Assembly: GCA_022592445.1 (NCBI GenBank)
Contig: JABYQR010000121.1
Location: 51,679-115,678, forward strand
DNA: 64,000 bases
Reading direction: 5' to 3'
From: Cytidiella melzeri
Lineage: Eukaryota; Basidiomycota; Agaricomycetes; Polyporales; Irpicaceae
Positions 54,301-64,000 of the stretch are shown here, one piece after another (positions within the stretch are counted from its first letter, which is position 1; every line of letters begins with the position of its first letter). The notes beneath the pieces are model-generated. The model was not told the origin of the DNA. It did not search any database and saw only the letters and a program-made list of their open reading frames with translations. The position numbers were made by a program, and so were the translations under genes.

Positions 54301-56271
54301 TCAATATCACTGCAAAATGTGCACCGAGCATTCTCATCACCAAGCCAAAATTCCACTTCCTAGTCCATCTTCCAGCATACATCCGCCGTTTTGGCCCTGC
54401 CATTCTCTTTTCAACAGAACGCTATGAGAGCTTCAACCACGTATTCCGGCTTTCATGCATCCACAGCAATCGGCAATCACCCAGTCACGACTCCTGTAAG
54501 ACCTTTGCTGCACAGGACGCTGTCAAGCATGTGGCCCTTGGTGGATTCTGGTATGATGCCGAGAAGAAGACTTGGAGATCTGCAGGTCATGGAGTCCGGG
54601 ACTACATGAGGGATCATCCAGAAGAGAAAGCACACCTGGGTTATAAAGAAACCAAGCCTGTTATTTCTGGTATGATTCTGAAGATGCTACACTATCTCTG
54701 TGACTATACTGATAATTATGCTAGGATCTGCACACCTACCCAAGTCACAGCAGAGACATTCGATGTCTGTTACATGGGCACAAACATACTCCTCAACAGT
54801 CACTAGCAGCTCACCCTCAGCTCAACTTGCTGCCCATGGACTGGACACACGACGCTACTTCAAGGTTGAGTCTATGACTCTCATCAACGGCGATAAAGCT
54901 GTCACTGGGAAAGATATTCTTGTTAAGTATGGTGATAATCAGGTGAGCTATCTTAGTTTTGGTAAATGTTTCACTATCATTGAATCTTCTCCTGCTCTTA
55001 GTACAAGTTTGCACGTGTTATTGAGATGCTGGTGCCACTGGAAAATGTCTCCCAAGTTTCTCACATCTCTGTTCAGCTGTTCAAGATAGAGGACACACGA
55101 CATGAGAAGCTTCGAGTCCCTCGACTGACCTTGACACAAGACACTGCCCTTCTCACACTCCAGGTATGTTAAACGCAATTGTACAGCTGTATGTGCTCAG
55201 TCAGGGATTATTGCAGGACATCATATGTGCAGTCAATACCCAGCACAATTGCACAGACTCAGACTCCCAATGCATAGGAGTGACATTGCATCCTACCCGG
55301 CAAGAACGCACCTTCACAGAGCATCGTACCAAGCAAATTGCTCAGCATGCAGAGACACCTCACTTCTTACTCAATATCTACTCAATTCACAACTACGAGC
55401 AGATTGCTAAAGCTCTTCCTTCATCGCTACGACGGGCTGAGCCAGTTATCCCTGACACAGCAGTTTGAGAAGTGCGGAAAGCAGCTGTGAAGCACATGGG
55501 AGCTCAAAAAGCTGCATCAAAAGCTGCACTTCCACCTTCCAGCACCACAAGGATCACCAGACCGATCACTCCAGCTGCGTTCAATGTGTCCAACGTCATG
55601 ACACAGCCTTTACCAGGTAAGCCCCTGTGCATGAAGGGTATATCCGCACACACACTAATGATCATGTTCATCACATGCAGACAGCAGGGCTGTGACTGCA
55701 CGACCATTTGAAACACCTCAACGGAGCTCGGTCAAACAAGGTGCAAAGCGCAAGGTAACAGAAATGGATGTGAGTATCAGTTCCTACAATTATTGTGCAT
55801 GTGCTCATTTTTTGTGGGCAGAAGGAAGCAGGCAGAGGTTTCCAAGCCAATCCAATTGCTTCCAGCTCTCAATCTCAAAATCGCGAGAGCAACACTGGCG
55901 TTGCATTTGCTGATTCACAATGGCAGCGTTCATTTTCTTGGCCAGCAGCACAGCCAGGTCCCCACATTCCTGAGTCTGGGCCACCCTTTCCACCTCCATT
56001 TGCGCCGCCGCAGTTCCTTTCACCATTCTCCCCACCCCCACCTCCATTTGCACCACCACCATTCCTTCCACCATTCTCCCCACACCCGACACATGCAAGA
56101 AACATGCAATCATCAATTCCGCCGCCGCCCCCATCCCACACAATCGACATTCCTGTTGCAGATCGCGATCCACCACACCCCTCAGCCGTGCCTCCTCAAT
56201 CTTTCAATCGCTTCTCGCGCTGGACCCGCGCGACGCCGTTTGGGCCCGAAAATGACTCTTCACACATGTAA
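51331..56271 (+). CDS. Large agaricomycete repeat-family protein, perhaps transposase-derived; in-frame TGA
   Basis: Starts MSANTSAYSLDPA at 51331; splicing gives VWSLGDKDQVTCLLC. It runs through about twelve exons. Segments include DLLLTSPRLRFSDAQISAML, VPVIVFIDDVSGNVSKQWNK, FFFGGDNPMQAEECSHNG, CNLFCRTCKVGG, MDTPTEILHTVLLGVVKYFW, RGGLIGKHFKSLAQVMPFLI and PKFHFLVHLPAYIRRFG. The order (Asp-containing core, CxxC pairs, an FNT-like motif near ILFSTERYESFNHVFR) recalls Plavaka/KDZ-type fungal transposases, from memory only. At 55466-55468 a TGA interrupts the frame, which continues open to a proline-rich end at 56271. So the gene either ends at the TGA or is a pseudogene. Exon edges are approximate. 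Confidence 0.7.
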
Positions 56272-56438
56272 ACTAGTGCCTCGCTTTTTTAATAGTACAA
56301 CATGCTCACTCGTCGTGGTCAATTCATGGGGCCTCATTGTTGACCAAACAAAGATAAACACGGTGCGTTTATATCGATGCAGGGCGCTTCTGACCTTTCT
56401 CCAGGTCACACTGGTTGTTCGACGCCCTTGCCTCACTC

Positions 56439-57807
56439 ATGAGTCTCTTCGACGACCTTTTTTGTGGCGACATGCCCTCGTCGCACGAACCCGTGGCCTC
56501 AAACTCTCAATTTCCTTCTTCCTCTTCTTTCTACCCCCCCAGCACCAGCGAGGACGACACCGGCCTGAACAACGTCCCGCAACTTTCCCGATCAGACGGC
56601 ACCGAATCCATCGCCTCCATCAGCACTGGCGTTCAGCCTGTTGGGTCCATTCGTCGTCGTCGCCGTGACAGTTCCCCCGAGCTGGGACGTGAGAGGAAGA
56701 AGCAATCGCTTGTGTTTGCGCGCAGCAGATGCTTGGAGTACCGTCTCGACGAGACCGCGGCTGACCACTTCAGCCAGGTAAGTACCAATATTCCGTCCTC
56801 CCACTTGCTGACATTACTTCCACAGCTTGATTCCGACCAACGCAGCATCGAGACCTTCATCCTCCTCAAGGCCCAGCTCTTGGCGAAGAGCAACGAGACC
56901 TTGCTGTCCAAGTCTTACAAGGCCCATGTTTCCGACCAGGTGCTGGTGTGCTTGACGTGTCCGTCGATTCCTGCCTACCTCAAGAATGCGGTCGACACGG
57001 TCATGGTGAGTGCACCCTAGAGCATGCGTGTCGTACGTGCTAACTCCCAAACATTCGCAGGCCTTCGTCAAGGAGTCCCCGGAATGGTTCAAGCTTGATC
57101 GCGTCACCTTGCACTCCATGGAGAAGTGGAGGACGATCCGGACCATCGTAAGCAATGCTATGACCCGCCACCGATCGGATATCAAGGCCACGGTGAGTCG
57201 CACTATTATATCAACATGGCTCGATGGTCACTGGTCTTGCCCTACAGATCGCCGCGTCCCTCGTCTCAAGCACCGACAAAAACAAGCCGTGCAAAGGGGC
57301 ACAAGATGTTATGGCCCTGGTTAGCGACATCGTGCCTGAATATATCAGCACGGACTGCTCGCACTACGTTCGCTTTGCTTTTCTGGTAAGTCCTTTTGCT
57401 CTCGAGGGAAGTTCACCCTGCTAACCTCAATTTGCAGCGTCAGTGCTATCTCAAGCACCGGGAACTTCAAGCCAACACCGCTGTCGAAGGCACAAGCAGC
57501 GCTGCCGGGCCTTCGAAGAAGGATGACACGTACTGGAAGTACGTCGACGACGAGCTTCAGAAGGCAAACGTCAAGCTCAAGGCCAAGTCGGCATCCAATG
57601 CGCAGGCCGCAACGCTTCTCAAAGAGTGAGTCGTTGCTGAATCTTACTGGCACCGTCACTCAACAATTCCCCAGTTACTTCGACAACTGCCTCAAAGCTG
57701 ACTTGAACATGTTCCCCATCCGCGACGGAGTGCTGCCCATTGGGCCCGCTGATCTCCTTCCTGTTCAGCGGGCTGTCAAGAAGTTCATGCACAGCGTTGT
57801 TATCTGA
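56439..57807 (+). CDS. Unknown multi-exon protein
   Basis: Starts MSLFDDLFCGDMPSSHEPVA at 56439, 168 bp after the end of the open frame of the large gene, on the same strand. A serine-rich N-terminus and a basic patch (GSIRRRRRDSSPELGRERKK) lead to a helical body in six short exons: IETFILLKAQLLAKSNETLL, then WRTIRTIVSNAMTRHRSDIK, VSDIVPEYISTDCSHYVRFA and DYFDNCLKADLNMFPIRDG. It ends MHSVVI at 57807. No recognised domain. The RTI...W/Y.RFAFLR pattern resembles agaricomycete hypothetical proteins found beside transposons, which is memory and not proof. Confidence 0.6.
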
Positions 57808-57915
57808 TCGTCGTTGTCGCGCTCGTTCTCGTCGTTGTCCTTGTCCTCTCGTTGTCGCGCTTTTTCTCCTCTCGTCGTCGCGCTCGTTCTCTACTCGTCT
57901 TCGCGCTCGTGCTTG
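57808..57915 (+). repeat. Pyrimidine-rich degenerate tandem repeat
   Basis: About five imperfect units of 20-23 bp built on TCGTCGTTGTCGCGCTCGTT, directly after the stop codon of the preceding gene. Probably its 3' untranslated region. Confidence 0.6.
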
Positions 57916-58419
57916 CATGTACATACTGTCGTTTCTCCGCTCTCGCTTGCTGTCGTTTACACCATGTCATACACTTTCGATAGTTTAAATTCATTGCATG
58001 CTAATATGATTCAACTGTGTGACTATGTGAAATATGATCTATTGTACATCCGGTGTACATCACGAAAGCACCGTGGGCTGGATGTTTACTACAGACTATA
58101 CATATATATCCGTTGTCGTCACAATGTCGGTATCAACTACAGAGGAAGTCTCGGTTGCGATGTGACTTTGACATCGGTGCGCTATCTACGGAGTACGTCG
58201 ACTGGATCATTATTTATTTCTATCGAAGGGATGTGAGCGCGGCATATGTCGGTGCGATGTGGTCGGATGCTGCATCGGACATCTTCGCCCGGACATACTA
58301 CAGCACCTAGGCTTCGCCTGGGCATGTAATCTCCCACCCAATTGTTGGCACTAATGAAACTCCGCTAGACGCGGGCTGATGGCGGCAAACCGAGAGCTCG
58401 GCGGGGGACTTGGGTGATT
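57916..58419. other. Spacer, no gene seen
   Basis: AT-rich with a TATACATATATATC stretch near 58098-58111. GGATGTGAGCGCGGCATATG at 58228-58247 resembles GGATATGAGCGCGGGGTATG of the tandem unit near 43665 and 49891, so a diverged copy of that repeat may be present. Confidence 0.35.
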
Positions 58420-58903
58420 TGTAACCTCATCAATAGCTGGTACACATAGTAATCCTAGGCAACTGCATGGGACATTGATATGATTAAGAGTGTACATATT
58501 TTAGTATAGCATAGTATCCAAGAGAGTACAAATGTAGGTATATCAAACTTCTACACAGTGGACAAAACCTTACTGGTGGCATTGTTGTAAGCGATCTGAG
58601 ACACGCAGGAAACACTCAGAAACAGAGTTTTTACAAGGTATATTCTTCGAGCCAGAAGGGAAAACTCTGAGTACAGGTATCGCGACAGGGCTAGTAATGG
58701 GGAAACATACCTTCGAGCCAGAAGGGAAAACTGAAGAGGCTCGAAGGGAGGGACGTGTCTTATATATGTGTCGCGGCATGAAGAAGGGGACCAATAGCAA
58801 ACGTGAGAGAGACGTGGAAGTAGAGGATGATGTAATCTAGTAATGTACTATAAAGGAAGGTAAAAAGGAACGAAAGACGCGTGTTGTAACCCAGCGGGTT
58901 ACA
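58420..58903 (-). repeat. 3' LTR of truncated gypsy element, 484 bp
   Basis: On the plus strand it begins TGTAACCT and ends GGGTTACA, an inverted TG...CA pair matching 7 of 8 bases. It lies 21 bp beyond the pol stop codon, behind a purine-rich tract GGATGGGTGAGAG on the minus strand. A minus-strand TATA box (CATATATAAGAC) sits at about 58765-58776. A 22-bp direct repeat, CTTCGAGCCAGAAGGGAAAA plus CT, occurs at 58645 and 58711. Confidence 0.85.
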
Positions 58904-58924
58904 CTCTCACCCATCCAGTAGAAA

Positions 58925-60003
58925 TCAATCATCGACCTGCAGGTCAGGGAGGCCTTGCTCGCGTAAGAAGTCTGTGAGCTGAACCAGGTCGCGAACCTCA
59001 GCGCCTGGTAGCCACTGGTCGTGCTCAGGACCATACCCGACCCAGCGCACGAGATATTGGAAACCACGTCCACGCGGTCGACGATCAAGGATGCGTTCAA
59101 CGAAATGTTCGGGACCATCCGGTGTGACGACAGGACCAGGCTCTGCGTGCGCGCGTGCAGGAAATAAGAGATTGTCGTTGGCATGGAAAGGTTTTAATGA
59201 TGAAGCGTGAAAGGTGGGAAAAATGTCCATGGTTGCAGGCAGCTCTAGGGTGTATACTGACGAGTCGGGCCAAGCCTGAAGCACGCGGTAGGGACCGTTG
59301 TAGCGAACCATAAATTTCGCCACACGATGGTCCCCTTTCCTCATGTAGTCGCGTCGTCGATGGAAAGTGGACAGTAAAACACGATTGCCCACCGCGTACC
59401 GGATTTCGACACCTCGATTTTTATCAGCGTGGGTGACCTGCAAGACCTTTGCTAACAATAAGTTATCCTGCGCCTCCAAGGTATCCGTCTCGACCCGATG
59501 AATCACACAAGCAGCGTCGATTTCCTCCTGCTCTAGCAATAGAAGCGCAAAAACGGGAGGCAGGATTCGAGGCGAACGGCCATGCCGGAGTTGGAAAGGA
59601 GAGTAACCGGTCGATGCGTTGACAGTATTCATGTAGTTGAAGCGTACAAGGGGTAAAGCGCGAGCCCACCCTTTCTGGTTTTGTTGAACGTGGAAACGCA
59701 GAGATTGAATCAAAGTCTTATTTGAGCGTTCACTAGCGCCGTCCGTCTCCGGGTGATAAGCGGAGGACATCTTCTGCTTGATACCGGTGAGTCTGCACAC
59801 AGCCTTCCAGAAACGCGAAACGAAAAGTTTATTGCGGTCGGAGACAATTTCGAGAGGGAGACCGTTCTTGCAATACCAGTGTTGGAAGAAGAGACCAGCT
59901 ATATCCTCGGCAGAAGCGTCCGTTCTGCATGGTACCGCCCGAAAATCGGAGTTAAGACGGCAAGTCATTGTCAGCACGCAGTTTGAGCCTTCATCCTCTG
60001 GCT
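58925..60003 (-). mobile_element. 5'-truncated gypsy pol: integrase core and chromodomain
   Basis: About 360 codons. The frame opens near PEDEGSNCVLTMTCRLNSDF and holds the second integrase Asp in LPLEIVSDRNKLFVSRFW, the Glu in HPETDGASERSNKTLIQSL, a GPY/F-like block (RVAKFMVRYNGPYRVLQAWP) and a chromodomain (FVERILDRRPRGRGFQYLVR, then WVGYGPEHDQWLPGAEV). It ends at 58925. Gag, protease, reverse transcriptase, RNase H and the start of integrase are missing; the homology ends near 60003 where plus-strand retroelement sequence begins. A remnant, not mobile by itself. A chromoviral element distinct from the one at 51-4763. Confidence 0.9.
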
Positions 60004-60210
60004 GGTGGCAACTTGCAAGGGATTACACCCTTGGGGTAGCATATATCACAAATCCCCAAGAGACAACCCAGAGCAGCCCTCATACTGTCCGAGAGAAACT
60101 CCGGAGGGTGGGATTAAAGTGTCTATAACAGGGAGGAGTGTAACCCTGGCGCGGGTTAGCACAGTGCTCGGAACAGCATATATACTCCGATAAGACTGAA
60201 ATCATAACAT
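60004..60210 (+). repeat. Gypsy 3' end fragment with start of an LTR
   Basis: Plus-strand sequence ends in the purine tract GGGAGGAG, followed at 60139 by TGTAACCCTGGCGCGGGTTA, an LTR start like that of the neighbouring element. A TATATACT box follows at 60178. It is fused to the truncated minus-strand element at about 60003. Confidence 0.6.
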
Positions 60211-61229
60211 CTCAGTTAAACTGCCTTTTGGCGTAACGGTTATGACGTTGGAGTTCAGATCGCTTACAATTGTGAATCTTAAAATTCCCCTTTTCCAGTA
60301 AAGCCCTTTTCATGCCTCTGTCAGGCTCTTTGTTTCTTCTGTTTGCACTGCTCACACACTGACACATGTTCCATAGTGTATCATGGTTACTTAGATGGTC
60401 TTTGGGACAGTCACCCTGTCTCTTTTGTGGTAAAGCTCTAGCCATACCTCTGCCCAATTATGTGATCCAATTTGAATTGTAACAACTACCCAGATTGTAC
60501 ACTCGTCTTTCTTCCCTCATTCCTTGTTTCCCATTGCCTCTGTTCAACACAGCCTATTACATTGATACAACCAGAAGTTGGCCAGGCCTGCAGGCTGACT
60601 CTATCACATGCAAATCAACTCTATCGCATGGACTCACTCAGTCCGGGAGTTCGAGTGAGTTTTACAAGGTATCAGTGAGAGTTTTGAGCATAAAGAGAGG
60701 AGACTGAGGTGGTGGTCAGACAAATAGATGGGGATCAAAAGTGGTAGTGTTGCATTGATCAGAGTAAGTCTTATATACAGTAACTACTGGCGCTACACAC
60801 GTGATCAATGCAGAGTCTCAATGTATTTGAACAGTGACAGGCTTTGGCAATGTTTATTGACCAAACCTCAGGAGCTTCAAACAACAATCTGAGGATTCAA
60901 GCAGGGTTTGTGTCCTGACCTCCAAAGGTGTTGTGACCTTCATTGCAAACGGCTCACATGACCACGACAGGCTGTGCCAGACCAAGCAACGGCAAAGAAC
61001 TGCAACAATGAAACATTCCTTGGTCCTGCGGCAAAACAGAGGTCTTGCTATGCAGCTCAATAAGGTCTTGAACATTGCTGACAACCTCCCAGAGATCCCG
61101 TACGTGGGCCATAACAACGGATACATCAAAAGGCAAGGTTGTGTGTGCTGCTAAGACCTAACAATGCTGTCAGATCTCTGAGTACTGTAACAGTTAAGGT
61201 TACTACTCACCAGATAAGTGTTAAACTTG
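60211..61229. other. Degenerate repeat DNA, no gene seen
   Basis: Only short frames. GCATTGATC and GATCAATGC form a 9-bp inverted pair around 60752 and 60806. A TGGACTCACTCAGTCCGGGA stretch at 60627-60646 can form a small hairpin. Confidence 0.35.
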
Positions 61230-61680
61230 AGGGGGAGATAATGAGATAGAGAGTAGGAGTTGTGTTGAGCGAAGTACTGGAGAGTACAGAGTAGTCCTTT
61301 ATCAACAGAGTGGATAAGACTGAGGGGATATGCCCTCAGGAGTGCCTCTATATATACATGAAGGGGAGGACCCCAGGTGCTACCTTAAGACCCCTAATAC
61401 CTACATGAGTAAGCGAAGTAATCTACCTTACTAAGCATGCCCTATGCCCTAGTGGTGCCACTTCAATAATCAACCAATAGCAATTGTCCCCATGACTTGA
61501 CCCCATGACCCAGCTCCAAGGCTAGACTTGTTCTAGCTTGTTCTAAGACAAGGCTAGACTTTTCCAGAAGGTTCTATGAACTATGACATCATCTAATGGA
61601 ATGTTCTAAACTATGACATCATAGTTCCAGCAAGTTCCACAATGTTCCAGAGAGTTCTATCATGTGATACACAGATAAGG
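61230..61680 (-). repeat. Probable LTR fragment with promoter
   Basis: A GAGGGGGAGA purine tract at 61231-61240 precedes TAATGAGATAGAGAGTAGG. TATATATA lies at 61352-61359, and downstream repeats of GTTCTA, AAGGCTAGACTT and CTATGACATCAT (61587 and 61611) look like retroelement regulatory DNA. It shares GTGGATA(A)GACTGAGG with 63501-63516. Element type and edges not determined. Confidence 0.4.
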
Positions 61681-61687
61681 AAAGGAG

Positions 61688-61735
61688 CGCATCAGCGCAT
61701 CAGAGACAGAAGGCGCATCAGCGCATCAATTGATA
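61688..61735 (+). repeat. GCGCATCA short tandem repeats
   Basis: Two pairs of GCGCATCA, as GCGCATCAGCGCATCA, separated by GAGACAGAAG-type sequence. Confidence 0.8.
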
Positions 61736-61746
61736 GGCACTGAGAA

Positions 61747-61837
61747 TAAGCACCGGAATAGGCGCCTGATAAGCGCCAGATAAGCGCTGGAAAAGCGCCT
61801 AAATAGACGCTGGATAAGCGCTTGACAAGCGCTTAAA
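61747..61837 (+). repeat. 11-bp tandem repeat, eight units
   Basis: Eight units of 11-12 bp following TAAGCGCYNGA (for example TAAGCGCCAGA, TAAGCGCTGGA, TAAGCGCTTGA). Each contains a palindromic core such as AGCGCT or GGCGCC. Confidence 0.85.
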
Positions 61838-62114
61838 TATTCCCAATAATACCGTTGCCTGGTAAGGCAAGTCTTGTAGAAACATTGAAAATCTGTGACA
61901 AGTACCTAAGACACAAGCGTTGAGCGAGTGAGTCCAAGGTGCAAAGGAAGAGAGCACGATGGGGGGAAAAGAGAGGAATGAGTGAACTCTTACAGTACAA
62001 TGAGAGACGGCTCAATAAGGAAATGATAATGCAGAAGGCTGTGTCTGCGGGAATGAGGCTACACTAACATGTGATTCATATAAAAAGAGAACAATGAAAA
62101 GAACAAGGTAACCT

Positions 62115-62700
62115 TGGGGGGGGCACGGTGGTGTAGTGGGCCATGGCACCGTGGGTGAGGAGACGCATGCTGCATGCAGCGCGTTCGGATCCCCTTGCCC
62201 CCTTTGTTTCCCCACTACCTGATGGTCAGTTGTGTGATCTCCTTGTGTCCTGCTTTCTTGCGCTTGAAGGTGCTTTCTTCTCCGGACCACCCTCTGACAT
62301 CACCGAGTGGCAGCCCCATTCCTAGATACTCGGTGTAGTCCGGCCATCACGGCATTTGGGTATGGAGTGGTGTCCATGCCCAGTGTTGCCTCCCAAACCG
62401 GGATTTAGTCCCCAGGCTGGTTTGGCGTGGCAGATGTAACCGAGATGGAGCATTCAGGGGTGCTCGGGTCTGAGTCTGGCTCACAGAATGTTCCCACGTC
62501 TCCAATTACTTAGAAGCAATAGTGGGAATGGGTATTTAGAGGTTAAAATCAGGCCTGGTAATCTGTACGGAAGTCCGGAGATAACTCCCAACCTCCCTTA
62601 TCACAAGAAGTCCCGGCCTTGGCCAACCCCCAACTGTCGTGGATGGCCTGACTAGCCCTTATTTTTCGCAATTTACCTCTTGTTTTTATCTGTAAAACTC
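62115..62700 (+). repeat. SINE-like sequence with Pol III A and B boxes
   Basis: TGGTGTAGTGG at 62129-62139 matches the tRNA A-box consensus TRGYNNARNNG at every fixed position. GTTCGGATC at 62183-62191 matches the B box at eight of nine positions, 43 bp downstream, a workable spacing. No tRNA cloverleaf can be folded, so this is tRNA-derived rather than a tRNA. A nested hairpin lies at 62393-62425 (CCAAACC/GGTTTGG with inner GGGA/TCCC). Ends are not defined. Confidence 0.5.
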
Positions 62701-63470
62701 CGGGCTGCAACCCAGTTGCAACCTCTCTGCACAAACTCCTTTGCACGTCTATTAAGCGCCTGTATCACGTGGCTTAGACGCTCCACATGGTCATGTTACT
62801 TGATACTATGTCACACTGGCATGTGACTTAGCTTAAGTAAGACCACATGGCTACAAACCCATGGCTCAGCCCACAGCTAGGGTTTGACGTCATAGATACC
62901 GTTCACATGGACTCCTTTTGTTCTTTCTCTATTGTTCTCTTTATGGAAGGATGTTCTCACAGGTGTGGGAATGGAATACAATACTTGGTCTCCTTTTAGA
63001 TAGATTCTCTCACGAGTAGAGTTCTTGGCAAGGTCTAGACAATAGCTATTGTTCTCCTTTAGGTAGTTCTTTTGTTCTTTGTTCACACGGCTTCTTGCAA
63101 AGCCTGCCCTCAACATGGTCTGTGCGCAGGTCCCTGAGGTCTATATAAGCAGCTGCATGTACGCTCCTAGCCCCCATCTCGACCTCTTGGTCTTTACTGG
63201 GCTAGGTAAGCCACTCCCTCCTGTACTACATAGCTAGTAGTATTCAATGCTAACTTGGTCTTTACTGTGCTAGCTACCTGAATAAGGTTTATAGTTGGTG
63301 AGAGCATTGTGCTACAAGCCTGCCACCACCTTGTCGTTGACTTTGTTAAGACCGACTATTGTCAAGGGACAAGTTGTCAGGTCAGAACCCCTTGGTGTAG
63401 CTACACTCAAGGTCTGATGATGGTCTAGGCCGCGCAGTCGCTGTCAAGCACAGTGGCAGACAGATGATGG
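62701..63470 (+). promoter_or_regulatory. LTR-like promoter region
   Basis: A palindromic TGACGTCA (62885-62892, a CREB/ATF-type site), a TATATAAG box (63142-63149) and a 20-bp direct repeat CTTGGTCTTTACTGGGCTAG (63186 and 63254, one mismatch) lie in order on one strand with no gene behind them. This is what a retroelement LTR promoter looks like, but no LTR edges or coding remnant are visible. Confidence 0.4.
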
Positions 63471-63479
63471 TTCGATAGA

Positions 63480-64000
63480 AGGAATATTGATACAAAGTGG
63501 ATAGACTGAGGTTCTAGCCCCATGTCTAACGGCTATTTATACATGTTGACCTAACTACTTTTGGACCAGTCCAAGGTAGTGGTAGCAAATCGGAGAAACA
63601 GAAAGGAAGAACAATACACAGAGAACGGCCACTACTCTGGAAAGCCAATGAGAGAAAAGACCGTCAAGGTGCGGAAACAAGGAACAATAGAAAGGGGAAA
63701 CATGAGGCAGAGATCAATAGAGAAGGGGTTGAACCCAAAACAGGGGATAGACGGAGTTGGATCCGAAACAGGGGATAGACGGGGTTGGACCCGATGGAGT
63801 GGTAGCGGAGGTATGGAAAGGCCGAGGGTTGAATTAAAGCAATGGTAATCAATTGGAGTTAGGTCCGAGGTTTGAATGGACATCAGAAGGCAACTGATAA
63901 CATAATAGTCCGTGTTGAACAGAGGCGATGTGGATCAGGGAATGATGGAGGAAAGACGAGTTGGATCGTCAAGGCAATTGTAAAGAAGATAACTGGTTAT
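63480..64000. repeat. Repeat DNA with 28-bp tandem unit
   Basis: 63501-63516 shares GTGGATAGACTGAGG with the LTR fragment near 61316. A 28-bp unit ending CAGGGGATAGACGG occurs at 63728-63755 and 63756-63783, with a partial third copy after it. The open frames here are low complexity and not supported as genes. Confidence 0.45.

Noticed and set aside
50980..58419. Inverted ends around the two-gene cassette
   Set aside because: I compared both flanks by eye and found no convincing inverted repeat or target duplication.
61747..61837. Regular short repeats as a CRISPR-like array
   Set aside because: Units are 11 bp with no spacers, in a eukaryotic genome.

Overview
The window is nuclear DNA of a filamentous basidiomycete, most likely an agaricomycete. 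Genes are split by many short introns of about 50-60 nt. The protein families (Sch9, Gle1, Mtr4, SDH2, profilin, Dma1-type FHA-RING, MYND and BTB proteins, GH28 and GH13 secreted enzymes) are fungal. The mobile DNA (Ty3/gypsy with and without chromodomain, an IS3EU-like DDE transposon, a large agaricomycete repeat-family gene) is typical of mushroom-forming fungi. I read no rRNA, no canonical tRNA and no CRISPR array.

Layout. 1-5 kb: one intact Ty3/gypsy gag-pol on the minus strand, cut off by the window edge. 5.6-43.6 kb: a host gene block. In order it holds sch9 (-), gle1 (+), a membrane-anchored aldo/keto reductase (-), an unknown coiled-coil protein (-), profilin (-), an unknown protein (-), a secreted GH28 rhamnogalacturonase-like enzyme (-), a mitochondrial hemerythrin-domain protein (-), sdh2 (-), a Dma1-like FHA-RING ligase (-), a C2H2 plus RING protein (-), a secreted alpha-amylase (-), a MYND-finger protein (+), a four-span membrane protein (+) and the exosome helicase mtr4 (-). 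Several intergenic stretches of 1.5-2.7 kb show no convincing gene.

43.7-49.6 kb is the most interesting part. It is a complete 5,921-bp DNA transposon with inverted ends of about 50 bp (TATGCCGTCG...CGACGGCATA) and a 6-bp target duplication CGGTTT. It encodes a DDE integrase-like transposase and carries two further genes, an unknown acidic/basic protein and a BTB/POZ protein. The host sequence it landed in had already been tandemly duplicated in units of about 299 bp. The second unit, just to the right, is the uninterrupted empty site, so the insertion can be read to the base from this window alone. The left end lies 115 bp upstream of the mtr4 start codon.

50.2-58.3 kb holds an unrecognised minus-strand gene, a very large multi-exon gene of an agaricomycete repeat family (perhaps transposase-derived, with an in-frame TGA near its 3' end) and a second unrecognised multi-exon gene behind it. 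58.4-64 kb is a transposon graveyard: a 5'-truncated chromodomain gypsy element with a clean 484-bp LTR, a second gypsy fragment in the opposite orientation fused to it, LTR-like promoter fragments, a SINE-like sequence with Pol III A and B boxes, and short tandem arrays. Splice sites were placed by eye from reading frame and protein family; exon edges are approximate unless given.
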